Part shown: piece by piece, positions 7,206-14,850 of the stretch
Position numbering within the stretch: position 1 is the stretch's first letter
Layout: every line of letters begins with the position of its first letter
From: M3007 sp046155725
GTDB lineage: Bacteria > Bacteroidota > Bacteroidia > Chitinophagales > Saprospiraceae
Direction: 5' to 3'
Length of the DNA stretch: 27,338 bases
Assembly (NCBI GenBank): GCA_046155725.1
Contig: JBJXFT010000067.1
Span: 1-27,338 of the forward strand
Program-made: the position numbers and the translations under genes
The notes under the pieces: model-generated
Databases searched by the model: none
Seen by the model: the letters and a program-made list of their open reading frames with translations, nothing else
Told to the model about the DNA's origin: nothing

Positions 7206-7269
7206 GTGAGAGGGGTGAGAGAATGTGAGAGGGGTGAGAGAATGTGAGAGACGTGAGAGAATGTGAGAG
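7206..7269. repeat. GTGAGAG array, seven copies with alternating 9/10-nt spacing
   Basis: GTGAGAG begins at 7206, 7215, 7225, 7234, 7244, 7253 and 7263, so spacing alternates strictly 9, 10, 9, 10, 9, 10. This makes a 19-bp higher-order unit. The array lies directly upstream of the 464-aa gene start. Confidence 0.9.
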
Positions 7270-7290
7270 CGTGGGAATCAAACCCTATTT

Positions 7291-7332
7291 TGAAAAAGAC
7301 CTGATGAAACCGCCCAGGGCTTCATCAGGTCT
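7291..7332 (-). terminator. Rho-independent terminator after rpsP
   Basis: A perfect 12-bp stem (7297-7308 with 7321-7332, AGACCTGATGAA/TTCATCAGGTCT) has a 12-nt GC-rich loop. On the minus strand it is followed by a run of T residues (7292-7296). It ends the rpsP transcript before the 464-aa gene. Confidence 0.85.
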
Positions 7333-7361
7333 CACTATCCAAAACCAATTTTTTTCGAGGG

Positions 7362-7369
7362 CAAATGTA
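7362..7369 (-). promoter_or_regulatory. Possible -7 box (TACATTTG) between rpsP and the 464-aa gene
   Basis: Fits TAnnTTTG on the minus strand. It lies upstream of the terminator at 7291-7332, so transcripts from it would meet that hairpin before reaching the 464-aa gene. It may be fortuitous or part of an attenuation arrangement. Confidence 0.3.
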
Positions 7370-7395
7370 AACACCGGCCTCGAAGTAGCATATTA

Positions 7396-8046
7396 TTATT
7401 CTGCTGTTTTTTCTTCTGCCGCAGGCTCCTCTACTGCCGGAACGGGTTCTTCTGCTGGAGGAGCGGGTTCTTCTATAACGGCTTCTGCAGTTTCCTCGGC
7501 CACCGCTGCAGTTTCTGTTGGAACTTCTGCCGCTGCCAAGACTTCGGCGGGCGAATCTGCGGCTGCCGTGGGTTCTTCAACCACGGGCGTTTCCTCTTCT
7601 ACCACCGGCGGCGGCGGCACTGGCTTTACTTTTACTTTTGCTTTGCCATCCACCTTTTCTACAAATTTCTTCTTGGCCTCTTTCGTCTCCTCGCGGCGCT
7701 TTTCCACGCCGCTCTCTTTTTGTTCAATCCACGTTGCCAGCATTTCATCGGCTTTTTCTTGGTCGAATGCGCCTTTGGCTACACCTGTTTGAAGGTGTTT
7801 TTGGTACAGCACGCCCTTCACGCGCAGGATGGCATTCACCGTATCGGTGGGTTGTGCGCCCACGCCAATCCAGTATGTTGCGCGTTCGCGGTTCAGTTCG
7901 ATGGTGGCGGGAATGGTGAGGGGGTTGTAAGTGCCGAGTTTCTCGATGAACTTGCCGTCGCGGGGCGAGCGGCTGTCGGCGGCTACGATGTGGTAAAATG
8001 GGGCGGCTTTGCGGCCTCTGCGTTGCAGGCGAAGTTTGACTGCCAT
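7396..8046 (-). CDS. rpsP: 30S ribosomal protein S16 with long acidic C-terminal extension
   Basis: A small-subunit ribosomal protein needed for 30S assembly. Residues 1 to about 80 are a standard S16 (KLRLQRRGRKAAPFYHIVAADSRSPRDGKFIEKLGTYNPL). The protein continues to 216 residues, more than twice the usual 80-90. The extension starts with a Lys/Glu-rich helical part (about 85-140). A tail of repeated Pro-Val-Glu-Glu and Ala-Glu blocks follows (about 140-216), low in complexity and acidic, probably disordered. Extended S16 proteins are known in Bacteroidota; the role of the tail is not known. The ATG at 8046 matches the S16 N-terminus. rimM and trmD, its neighbours in many bacteria, are absent here. 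A -7 box at 8128-8135 and a terminator at 7291-7332 suggest a single-gene transcript. Confidence 0.95.
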   Translation of the reverse strand: MAVKLRLQRRGRKAAPFYHIVAADSRSPRDGKFIEKLGTYNPLTIPATIELNRERATYWIGVGAQPTDTVNAILRVKGVLYQKHLQTGVAKGAFDQEKADEMLATWIEQKESGVEKRREETKEAKKKFVEKVDGKAKVKVKPVPPPPVVEEETPVVEEPTAAADSPAEVLAAAEVPTETAAVAEETAEAVIEEPAPPAEEPVPAVEEPAAEEKTAE

Positions 8047-8127
8047 GTGGGTGTGAAATTGAAAATTTGAATGAGAAAATCTCGCCCGGCTACTTATATC
8101 AAATAGCACCGGGCTTTTCGCGGGGCG

Positions 8128-8135
8128 CAAAGGTA
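8128..8135 (-). promoter_or_regulatory. Candidate -7 box (TACCTTTG) of rpsP
   Basis: Matches TAnnTTTG on the minus strand, about 80 nt upstream of the rpsP ATG. This leaves a 5' leader of about 75 nt. Confidence 0.55.
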
Positions 8136-8173
8136 GAAAAGCAGGGCTTTAAAAACCAAAGAAGATTTTCTTT

Positions 8174-9175
8174 TTACCCAAAATCAATCTCCGTGTTGTC
8201 GCCGATGTTGAGACTAAGGTCCATGCCGCGCACACTCGCGTCGGCCCCGATGACGGAATGCTTGAGCACCACGTCTTCGAGGGCAGCGAAGTTGCCGATG
8301 ATGCTGTCTTTGACGATGCTGCGCTGGATGTGCGTGTTGTCGCCAATGGTGACGTGCGGCCCGATGATGCTGTTGGCGATGTTGCAATTGCTGCCTACCG
8401 CCACTGGGTGTATGAAGATGGTGTTTTCAAAAGAAGGGGTGTCGAGCTTGCTGGCGGCAGTGCCGCGCTGGTCGAGGAGCATGGCGTTGGTTTCGAGCAG
8501 CACTTCTTTGCGCCCGCAATCGAACCAGTTTTGCACCGGAAAGGTGTGGAAATGAATGCCTTGCTCCACCATGTGCTGCAGCGCGTCGGTGAGTTGGAAT
8601 TCGCCCACTGTGCGGATTTGGTTTTGGATGAGGTGCTCGGTGGCGCGGAGGAGCGCCGGCACTTCGCGCACTTTGTAGAGGCCCACGAGGGCCATGTTAG
8701 ATTTTGGGATGCGGGGTTTTTCTACCAAACGGGTCACGCGGCCATGTTCGCCAAACTCTGCCACGCCGAAATCGCGCGGGTCGCCCACCTTTTTCACCCC
8801 CAGGCAAGAGTGGGGGCAATCGAACATCTGCTGGAGGTCAACGTCAAAAATGGTGTCGCCAAATGCGATAAAGATTTCGTCTTCGTCTTCGATGGCTTCG
8901 CGCGCCGTCCACACCGCATGCGCCGAACCTTCGCGGTGCTCTTGGTACACAAACTCTGTGTGCAAGTCAGGGTAGGTTTCTTCAATAAAATGCCGCACTT
9001 TGCCGCCGAGATGGCCGATGACGAACACAAAGTTTTTGATGCCCACCTCCGAGAATTTGTCAATGATGAAACACAGGATGGGCTTGCCAGCCACAGGTAT
9101 CAGGGGTTTGGGCTGGGTGTAAGTGTGTGGGCGGAGGCGGGTGCCGACACCGGCAACGGGGATGAGGACTTTCAT
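8174..9175 (-). CDS. Sugar-1-phosphate nucleotidyltransferase
   Basis: Transfers a nucleotide to a sugar 1-phosphate to make an NDP-sugar for polysaccharide or envelope glycan synthesis, in the cytoplasm. The 333-residue protein starts with the diagnostic pyrophosphorylase loop GVGTRLRPHTYTQPKPLIPVAGKP (about 9-32), where R13 and K23 contact the nucleotide and phosphate. A Rossmann-like catalytic domain extends to about 235. The C-terminus (about 250-333) carries hexapeptide repeats of a left-handed beta-helix (IIGPHVTIGDNTHI, SIIGNFAALEDV). The layout fits glucose-1-phosphate thymidylyltransferase or mannose-1-phosphate guanylyltransferase-like enzymes. The exact substrate cannot be read from the sequence. 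The ATG at 9175 sits directly before the conserved strand; the in-frame upstream codons are not conserved. No other sugar-pathway gene is adjacent. Confidence 0.9.
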   Translation of the reverse strand: MKVLIPVAGVGTRLRPHTYTQPKPLIPVAGKPILCFIIDKFSEVGIKNFVFVIGHLGGKVRHFIEETYPDLHTEFVYQEHREGSAHAVWTAREAIEDEDEIFIAFGDTIFDVDLQQMFDCPHSCLGVKKVGDPRDFGVAEFGEHGRVTRLVEKPRIPKSNMALVGLYKVREVPALLRATEHLIQNQIRTVGEFQLTDALQHMVEQGIHFHTFPVQNWFDCGRKEVLLETNAMLLDQRGTAASKLDTPSFENTIFIHPVAVGSNCNIANSIIGPHVTIGDNTHIQRSIVKDSIIGNFAALEDVVLKHSVIGADASVRGMDLSLNIGDNTEIDFG

Positions 9176-9200
9176 GTGCGGTGCAGGTTGTTTTGTCGGG

Positions 9201-9208
9201 CAAAAGTA
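9201..9208 (-). promoter_or_regulatory. Candidate -7 box (TACTTTTG) of the nucleotidyltransferase gene
   Basis: Fits TAnnTTTG on the minus strand and would give a leader of about 20 nt before the ATG at 9175. Confidence 0.5.
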
Positions 9209-9355
9209 AGAGAACAAGCCTATTTTTGAGCGGCGCAAAAGTGGCGCGCCTTGTTCTCCCTCAAAAAAAACGGCATCGGGTTACAAAAGGTGGCTTTGTG
9301 GGAATCAATGCTTGGCTATACCCCACACGGCGGTCAAAACTACAGGGTCGAACCC

Positions 9356-9476
9356 CACACTACTGGACATTTTTGTTTCACGCAACGGCGCAACGGCACA
9401 ACGACACGAAACTCAACGCTTTCAAATCATATTCGTCGTGGCGTTGTGCCGTCGTGTGAAAAATGTCCAGTAGTCT
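9356..9476 (+). mobile_element. MITE-like hairpin element, copy 1 (121 bp)
   Basis: A non-coding 121-bp element whose ends are inverted copies of ACTACTGGACATTTTT. It is flanked by an exact 10-bp direct repeat GGTCGAACCC (9346-9355 and 9477-9486). The interior forms an imperfect hairpin through paired ACGGCACAACG segments. A second copy lies at 24459-24580 in the opposite orientation with about five substitutions and one indel. The spacer 9209-9608 holds no gene; apart from this element it has the small hairpin at 9484-9500 and the promoter box at 9522. Confidence 0.85.
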
Positions 9477-9483
9477 GGTCGAA

Positions 9484-9500
9484 CCCTCCAGCACGGAGGG
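9484..9500. other. Small GC hairpin
   Basis: CCCTCC-AGCAC-GGAGGG, a perfect 6-bp stem partly overlapping the right direct repeat of the MITE-like element. There is no T-run, so it is not a clear terminator. Confidence 0.5.
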
Positions 9501-9521
9501 CGTTTCGTCCCCGTTAAAAAA

Positions 9522-9529
9522 TATATTTG
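9522..9529 (+). promoter_or_regulatory. Candidate -7 box (TATATTTG) of the large T9SS protein gene
   Basis: Matches TAnnTTTG within an AT-rich stretch, about 80 nt upstream of the ATG at 9609. The -33 element is weak. Confidence 0.5.
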
Positions 9530-9608
9530 AAGTTTGGGTAAGCCCCCGAACTTATTGCGATTAAAGAGCATTCGGCTACATTCAATCTCATTTCAAACAT
9601 TTCCAACC

Positions 9609-12600
9609 ATGTTGCAAAACGCAAAGCCCTTCTCCATCTTCTTCTTTCTTGTTTTCCTTCTTTTTTCAACCCCCGCCTTTTCCCAAGCCCCCGACTCGCT
9701 CAACCTTTGTTCCGACGGGTCAGTCCTTACTTCCAGCGCGGCCAATGGGGTTTTTTATGATTCTGGGGGGCCGTTCAATTACTACTACGACTCCGAATTT
9801 TGTACCCTGCTCATTGACCCCGGCTGCGCCGAATCCATCACCATCACCGTGCACGAGTACAGCACGGAAAATTGCTGCGACGCGCTCCGCTTCTATGACG
9901 GGCCTGACCAGAGTTCTCCCCTGCTCCTTGATATGCAGTATCTCGGTGCCCCTCAAACGGCCACCTTTTCCTCCGGGAAAGTGTTTGTGCTTTGGGGTTC
10001 GGACGGATCGGTTACGAGGGATGGTTTTCGGGTCACTTGGTCGAGCAACCTCATTGCCCCTACCCCACCGGTGATTGATGTTTTTTCCGCTTCCGATATC
10101 AATCCCGCGCTCCAAGAATCCGTGCAGTTCAGCGCATCGGCCACCAACTATCCCCAGCAATGGCAATGGGATTTTGGCGACGGCAGCAGCTCCAACCAGC
10201 AAAACCCCAGCCACACTTTCAGCACACCGGGGCAAGACACCGTGCGCCTCATCGTCATCAATTGCTTCGGCCTTGCCGATACGGCAGAGCAGGTGCTGAA
10301 AGTGCAGGAAGCCCCCACCGTCATCGCCGAACCGGACACACTCGATGTCACGGTTGACTGCGGCAGCACGACCGAAACGGCGCTAAACCTCATCAATACT
10401 GGTCAAGGCGATTTGACATTCAAATTGAGCCGCTCGAGTTCCAATACAAAAGTGCGCCCACTGATTTACACCTACAACGCCTTCTTCTATTCGGTTGGGG
10501 GCATTCAGAGTGAACTGGCGGCCTATTCCTCCCAATACGATTTGCTGTTTTCGGCAGAGACAGACCCGGCCGCTTTTGCCGCCCAACTCGCTGAAACGGA
10601 CGTGCTGATTTTCCCCGACATGCCACCGTCTGTTGAAACTCAAACCGTGCTGTACGGGCTGCGCGACGCCATCCTCGATTTTGTTGCCAAAGGCGGCTCC
10701 ATCGTTTTTTGCGGGCAAGAATATGGCGGCGATGTGCTGCCGTTCACCGGGCTTTGGGAATCCGACTTTTCGCCCTATTATTTTGGTGGCTCGTACATCG
10801 AACTTCCCACCCAGCACCCCATCACTGCTGGCCTGCCGAGCGGAATCTACACGCAGTACGCTTCCATGGCAATCAATTTTACCAACCCCGACTATGTGAG
10901 CCTTGGCAACATAGACGTCTTTTCGTGGCTCGGTTTTCGAGAAGTGGGGGATGCCAAAGTGATTTACCTCGGCTCCAATTTCAACGGGCACGACGCGCTG
11001 CTCGGCCAACTGCTCCACAACTCCCTGCAATGGTGCGGCTCACGGGGCAATTTCATCGCATCTCCTTCGGAAGGCACCGTCGCACCAGGCGACACGCTCC
11101 AACTGAACCTCCAGTTTTCGGGGGAAAACCTCTACGCGGGCGATTATCCGGGAACGATAACCCTCGAAACAAACGACCCCGCGCAGCCCCTATTGGAAAT
11201 CCCGTACACCTTGCACGTGCTCGGCACACCATCTTTGGAGGCTTCGCCCAATGCGCTGGATTTTGCCTCTTTGCAACAGTTCAGTCAGTCGGGGCAGCAG
11301 GTGGCGGTCAGCAATTCCGGCTGCGACACCTTGTTTGTCCAAAACATCGCACCGACCTCGGCGGGCTACACCGTCGAACCGCAGCAATTGACCGTGCTGC
11401 CATTTTCAACAGAATATGTCAATGTAATTTTTGCGCCGCAAGACACCGGCCAGCACACCGGGCATTTGGTGCTGCAAAGCAATGTCGGCACCGACAGCAT
11501 TTCGTACACTGGTTACTCGGTCGGTGCGCCCATCATGGGCGTAAGCCCCCAAAGCCTGTCGGCCACCGTGGCTTGCGGCGATTCGGTCACGTTGCCCCTC
11601 ACCATCACGAACACCGGCTTGGGCAATCTGGAAATACAGGTGACAGGGGCCGCCGGCAGCGCAGGCCAAGCCCCGCTCAAAATCCTCGTAATGTACACGG
11701 GCGCCGCCAGTGGATACATTGTGGATCGCACGGAGCAGGCCATTCTGGCGCGCACCCCCAATGCCCAACTGACGCGCTTCGATGTGCAGGACATCAGCCA
11801 ATTGCCCAGCCTGCTTGCCGACAAGAATCTGGTCGTCGCGCCATTTTTGGGTTTTGGCGACCTCAGTTACTATGCCCAATTGGGCCAGGCCATTCGCCCG
11901 TTCGTGGAGTCGGGCGGCGGGCTGATTTTTACCGGTACCAACGCTTGGCAAAGCCTCAATGCCTACGGATTTTTGCAATGCACGGGCGACGTCATCAATG
12001 CTTATGGCTACGGCATGGAAGCCATTGTGCCGCAGCACCCCATCCTGCAAGGCATGAACCTGGCAGAAGGCGTGTACGACGATTTTATGGGGCAAATATT
12101 TACTTCGGCAAGCTTCGAGCCTTTGGCCAAAATCGGTTTTTACCCACATACCGCCATAGGCGTACAGCCCTTTGGTTCCGGGAAAGTGGTCTATCTCGCC
12201 CCGGCCTTTAGTTACCACACCGACAATATGCTCGACCTGATGGAAAATGCCGTGAAATGGTGCGCTCGCCCAAGTTGGCTGTCAGTTTCCTCCACTTCGG
12301 TCACGGTGCCTGCTGGCGGCTCGACCACCATTCAAGTGCAGTTCAACGCTGCTGGGCTTGCAGAAAACACCTTTTCGAGCAATCTCGTCTTTTCAACCAA
12401 CGACCCGCAAAACCCACAACTGAGCATCCCCTGCACGATGGTCGTGGAAGGCGAACCGCAATTGGCGGGCCTTCCGGCCAACCTGAACTTTGGCATCATG
12501 CAGCAATTTGCCCAAAAAGACCTCGCCATCGAATTTGAAAACATGGGCTGCGACACGCTCAACGTCTGGAGCGCAACGATTGACAACCCCATTTTCCAAG

Positions 12601-14645
12601 TCCTGAATTTTGATGCCACCAGCCTTCCAAACAGCAAGGGCGACTTGCGGGTGCGTTTCGCGCCGCTCCTGCCCGGCAACCAATCGGCTACGCTGACGAT
12701 CGTGACCGACGCTGGCACATTCAGCATAGCCCTCAGCGGCATCGCGGTCGGAGCGCCCATAGGTGCCATCGCGCCCGGTTCGCTTTCCATGGATTTGGCT
12801 TGCGACGAGAGCGCCACCCTGTCCGTCGCCCTCAGCAATGCTGGGCTGGGCGGTTTGAACTACCAAGTCGGCAACCTTCAATCGCCCCGTAAGGCACTTG
12901 CCATCACCTACGGTGCAAATATTTCGTATTGGAACAACGTCCGCGGGCTCATGCTCCAAGAGGTGCCCAACCTGAGCCTGTCGGAATATTCGGGAAGTAC
13001 AGCTGCGCAATTGGCCGATTCGATTGGCCAAAACAGGGTGGACGTGCTGATCGTGCCGACCTTGGATTTTTCCGCCAACCTGGTATACGCCAGCTTTGCG
13101 CCCGCTATCCAGGGTTTTCTGCAAAACGGCGGGCAAGTGCTGGTTTTGGGCGCGTACAACGCTGATCCCTTGGACCAAATGGGCCTTTTTGAACTCATCG
13201 GCACGGAGTATTACGATTTCCCTCTGGTGCGCGTCAGCGACAAAAGCCACCGCCTGACGGAGGATATTTTTGACACTTATCAAGTGGCCGAAACCTGTTA
13301 CTTGGGCGTTTTCCCCTTTGGCGATGTGCGCCCCGTGATACTCGGCCCCAACGACAACCAAATCTTCCTCGGCTACCGGAATGTGGGCCAAGGCAACGTG
13401 GTGTATTGGGCGCAAACTTTTAACAACCCCAGCTCTCTGTCGGCAAAACTCATGAAAAACGTGTTCGCGTGGTTTTCCAACCCTGTGCCGAGCGGCGTGG
13501 AAGTTCCCGCCGTAGGCGGCATCGTCCCAATAGGGGGGAACACCCAAGTGCCAGTGGTTTTTTCGGGCGAAAACCTGCCCGGCGGACAGTACACGGGGCA
13601 AATCCGCTTCTACACCAACGACCCGGTGAACAACCCGCTCATCGTGCCGATCACGCTGAATATGCGCTTTGAGCCTTGCACCGACTTTGACTTCACCGTG
13701 CCGCCTTGCAGCGGGGTGGTGTCGTTCAAAGACAACACGCTCAACTCGGCCACTTCGTGGTACTGGGATTTTGGCGACGGCGGCACGTCATTCGCAAAAA
13801 ACCCCACGCACACCTACGCCAGCGAGAATGTTTACAACGTGGCCTTGGTATCGTGCAACAACTTTGGCTGCGACACGCTGCTCAGGCCCATCGGAATCCT
13901 TTCGATTGACGGCCCTCGGCTCGCCAATTGCGACCCCCAAACCACCAGCGATTGCTGCGGTGCAGGCATCAGGCGGGTGCAGCTCGGCCTGCTCAACCAT
14001 TTTTCTGCCGATGCGCTTACGGAGGAAGGCTACAAAGATTTCTCGTGCAGCAAAGGCACCGAACTGATGGCTGGCATCCAGTTCCCCCTGACCATCACAA
14101 CGGGCAACCAAAACGAGGAATATGTGCGCGGCTGGATTGACCTGAACGACAATGGCGTGTTCAGCGATAACGAGCAGATCATCAACGATCAGGCATTCCA
14201 AACACACCACACTTTTTTCACGCCGCCCATCAATGCGGTGAAAGACGTGCCGCTGCGGATGCGCATCATGTCCGAACCGACCTTTGTAGGCCAGATAGCC
14301 AGCCCATGCAGCAACTTGGCCTACGGCCAATGCGAGGATTACTATGTCATCGTCCGCACCACCGTGGGCACTTCGGAGCCGGGCGAGGCGATGGACGTGC
14401 GCGTGTACCCCAACCCTTCGGCGGGCGAAGCGTGGCTGGAATTCAATCTGCCGGAAGCCCGGGCCGTGGCGCTCAAAATCGCCGACCTTATGGGCCGCAT
14501 CGTGTGGGAAAACAAGTTGGAAGACGTAGTGGCTGGCTCCAACCGCCTGCAATTGCCCGAGTTGCCTGCGGGAGCTTACGCCATTTCGGTACAATCGGGC
14601 GCAACTATCAAGGTTGAAAAATTTGTGCGGGTGGAACGGCCGTAG
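9609..14645 (+). CDS. Large T9SS-secreted protein with CUB, PKD, triple GATase-like, GEVED and type A sorting domains
   Basis: A cell-surface or secreted protein of 1678 residues. A Sec signal peptide (1-26, ending in AFSQ) is followed by a CUB-like domain (about 30-148) and a PKD domain (152-236, WDFGDGS). Then come three modules that each join a Rossmann/class I amidotransferase-like domain (about 284-479, 690-889 and 1095-1291) to Ig-like choice-of-anchor domains with ETNDP/STNDP/YTNDP motifs. Two HYDIN/ASPM-type Ig domains separate the modules (about 538-637 and 930-1030). After these come a second PKD domain (about 1356-1435), a GEVED domain with a calcium-site-like DLNDNGVFSDNEQ (about 1448-1582), and a type A T9SS sorting domain (about 1596-1678, VYPNPSAGEAWLEF to the end). 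T9SS should export it and anchor it by sorting-domain cleavage. No known peptidase or glycosidase catalytic motif is visible; an adhesion or carbohydrate-binding role is inference. I chose the ATG at 9609 because it begins the signal peptide. Confidence 0.93.
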   Translation: MLQNAKPFSIFFFLVFLLFSTPAFSQAPDSLNLCSDGSVLTSSAANGVFYDSGGPFNYYYDSEFCTLLIDPGCAESITITVHEYSTENCCDALRFYDGPDQSSPLLLDMQYLGAPQTATFSSGKVFVLWGSDGSVTRDGFRVTWSSNLIAPTPPVIDVFSASDINPALQESVQFSASATNYPQQWQWDFGDGSSSNQQNPSHTFSTPGQDTVRLIVINCFGLADTAEQVLKVQEAPTVIAEPDTLDVTVDCGSTTETALNLINTGQGDLTFKLSRSSSNTKVRPLIYTYNAFFYSVGGIQSELAAYSSQYDLLFSAETDPAAFAAQLAETDVLIFPDMPPSVETQTVLYGLRDAILDFVAKGGSIVFCGQEYGGDVLPFTGLWESDFSPYYFGGSYIELPTQHPITAGLPSGIYTQYASMAINFTNPDYVSLGNIDVFSWLGFREVGDAKVIYLGSNFNGHDALLGQLLHNSLQWCGSRGNFIASPSEGTVAPGDTLQLNLQFSGENLYAGDYPGTITLETNDPAQPLLEIPYTLHVLGTPSLEASPNALDFASLQQFSQSGQQVAVSNSGCDTLFVQNIAPTSAGYTVEPQQLTVLPFSTEYVNVIFAPQDTGQHTGHLVLQSNVGTDSISYTGYSVGAPIMGVSPQSLSATVACGDSVTLPLTITNTGLGNLEIQVTGAAGSAGQAPLKILVMYTGAASGYIVDRTEQAILARTPNAQLTRFDVQDISQLPSLLADKNLVVAPFLGFGDLSYYAQLGQAIRPFVESGGGLIFTGTNAWQSLNAYGFLQCTGDVINAYGYGMEAIVPQHPILQGMNLAEGVYDDFMGQIFTSASFEPLAKIGFYPHTAIGVQPFGSGKVVYLAPAFSYHTDNMLDLMENAVKWCARPSWLSVSSTSVTVPAGGSTTIQVQFNAAGLAENTFSSNLVFSTNDPQNPQLSIPCTMVVEGEPQLAGLPANLNFGIMQQFAQKDLAIEFENMGCDTLNVWSATIDNPIFQVLNFDATSLPNSKGDLRVRFAPLLPGNQSATLTIVTDAGTFSIALSGIAVGAPIGAIAPGSLSMDLACDESATLSVALSNAGLGGLNYQVGNLQSPRKALAITYGANISYWNNVRGLMLQEVPNLSLSEYSGSTAAQLADSIGQNRVDVLIVPTLDFSANLVYASFAPAIQGFLQNGGQVLVLGAYNADPLDQMGLFELIGTEYYDFPLVRVSDKSHRLTEDIFDTYQVAETCYLGVFPFGDVRPVILGPNDNQIFLGYRNVGQGNVVYWAQTFNNPSSLSAKLMKNVFAWFSNPVPSGVEVPAVGGIVPIGGNTQVPVVFSGENLPGGQYTGQIRFYTNDPVNNPLIVPITLNMRFEPCTDFDFTVPPCSGVVSFKDNTLNSATSWYWDFGDGGTSFAKNPTHTYASENVYNVALVSCNNFGCDTLLRPIGILSIDGPRLANCDPQTTSDCCGAGIRRVQLGLLNHFSADALTEEGYKDFSCSKGTELMAGIQFPLTITTGNQNEEYVRGWIDLNDNGVFSDNEQIINDQAFQTHHTFFTPPINAVKDVPLRMRIMSEPTFVGQIASPCSNLAYGQCEDYYVIVRTTVGTSEPGEAMDVRVYPNPSAGEAWLEFNLPEARAVALKIADLMGRIVWENKLEDVVAGSNRLQLPELPAGAYAISVQSGATIKVEKFVRVERP

Positions 14646-14761
14646 AGGAATGGGCGACGCAAGGTGGTTTTGAACGGAGGTAAGGGAGTGGGCGGGGGTA
14701 GCCCGCGAAATCATAGAAACGTAAGTTGAAAAATTAGATCAAAAGCATCGTAACTTCTTTC

Positions 14762-14791
14762 GCTGGTGCAGGGCTTCAGCCTTGTGCCAGC
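14762..14791. repeat. Near-complete 30-nt palindromic hairpin
   Basis: The 30 nt from GCTGGTGCAG to TTGTGCCAGC pair end to end as RNA, about 13 bp with three G-U pairs. The hairpin lies between the large T9SS gene and the vWA gene. It has no T-run, so it is more likely a spacer repeat or processing hairpin than a terminator. Confidence 0.55.
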
Positions 14792-14826
14792 AGAAGAAGA
14801 GCGAGCGGGAGATCTCAGAAAACCAC

Positions 14827-14834
14827 TACGTTTG
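14827..14834 (+). promoter_or_regulatory. Candidate -7 box (TACGTTTG) of the vWA gene
   Basis: Matches TAnnTTTG and lies 16 nt before the ATG at 14851. This implies a 5' leader of about a dozen nucleotides. Confidence 0.5.
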
Positions 14835-14850
14835 TACTAAAAGCAGTGAC

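Noticed and set aside
9239..9540. Small coding genes in the spacer before the large T9SS gene
   Set aside because: The short frames there run through the MITE-like element and its flanking repeats and show no protein-like character.
10709..12211. 500-codon plus-strand frame inside the large T9SS gene
   Set aside because: An out-of-frame shadow, extremely Arg/His-rich, while the main frame carries continuous domain motifs.
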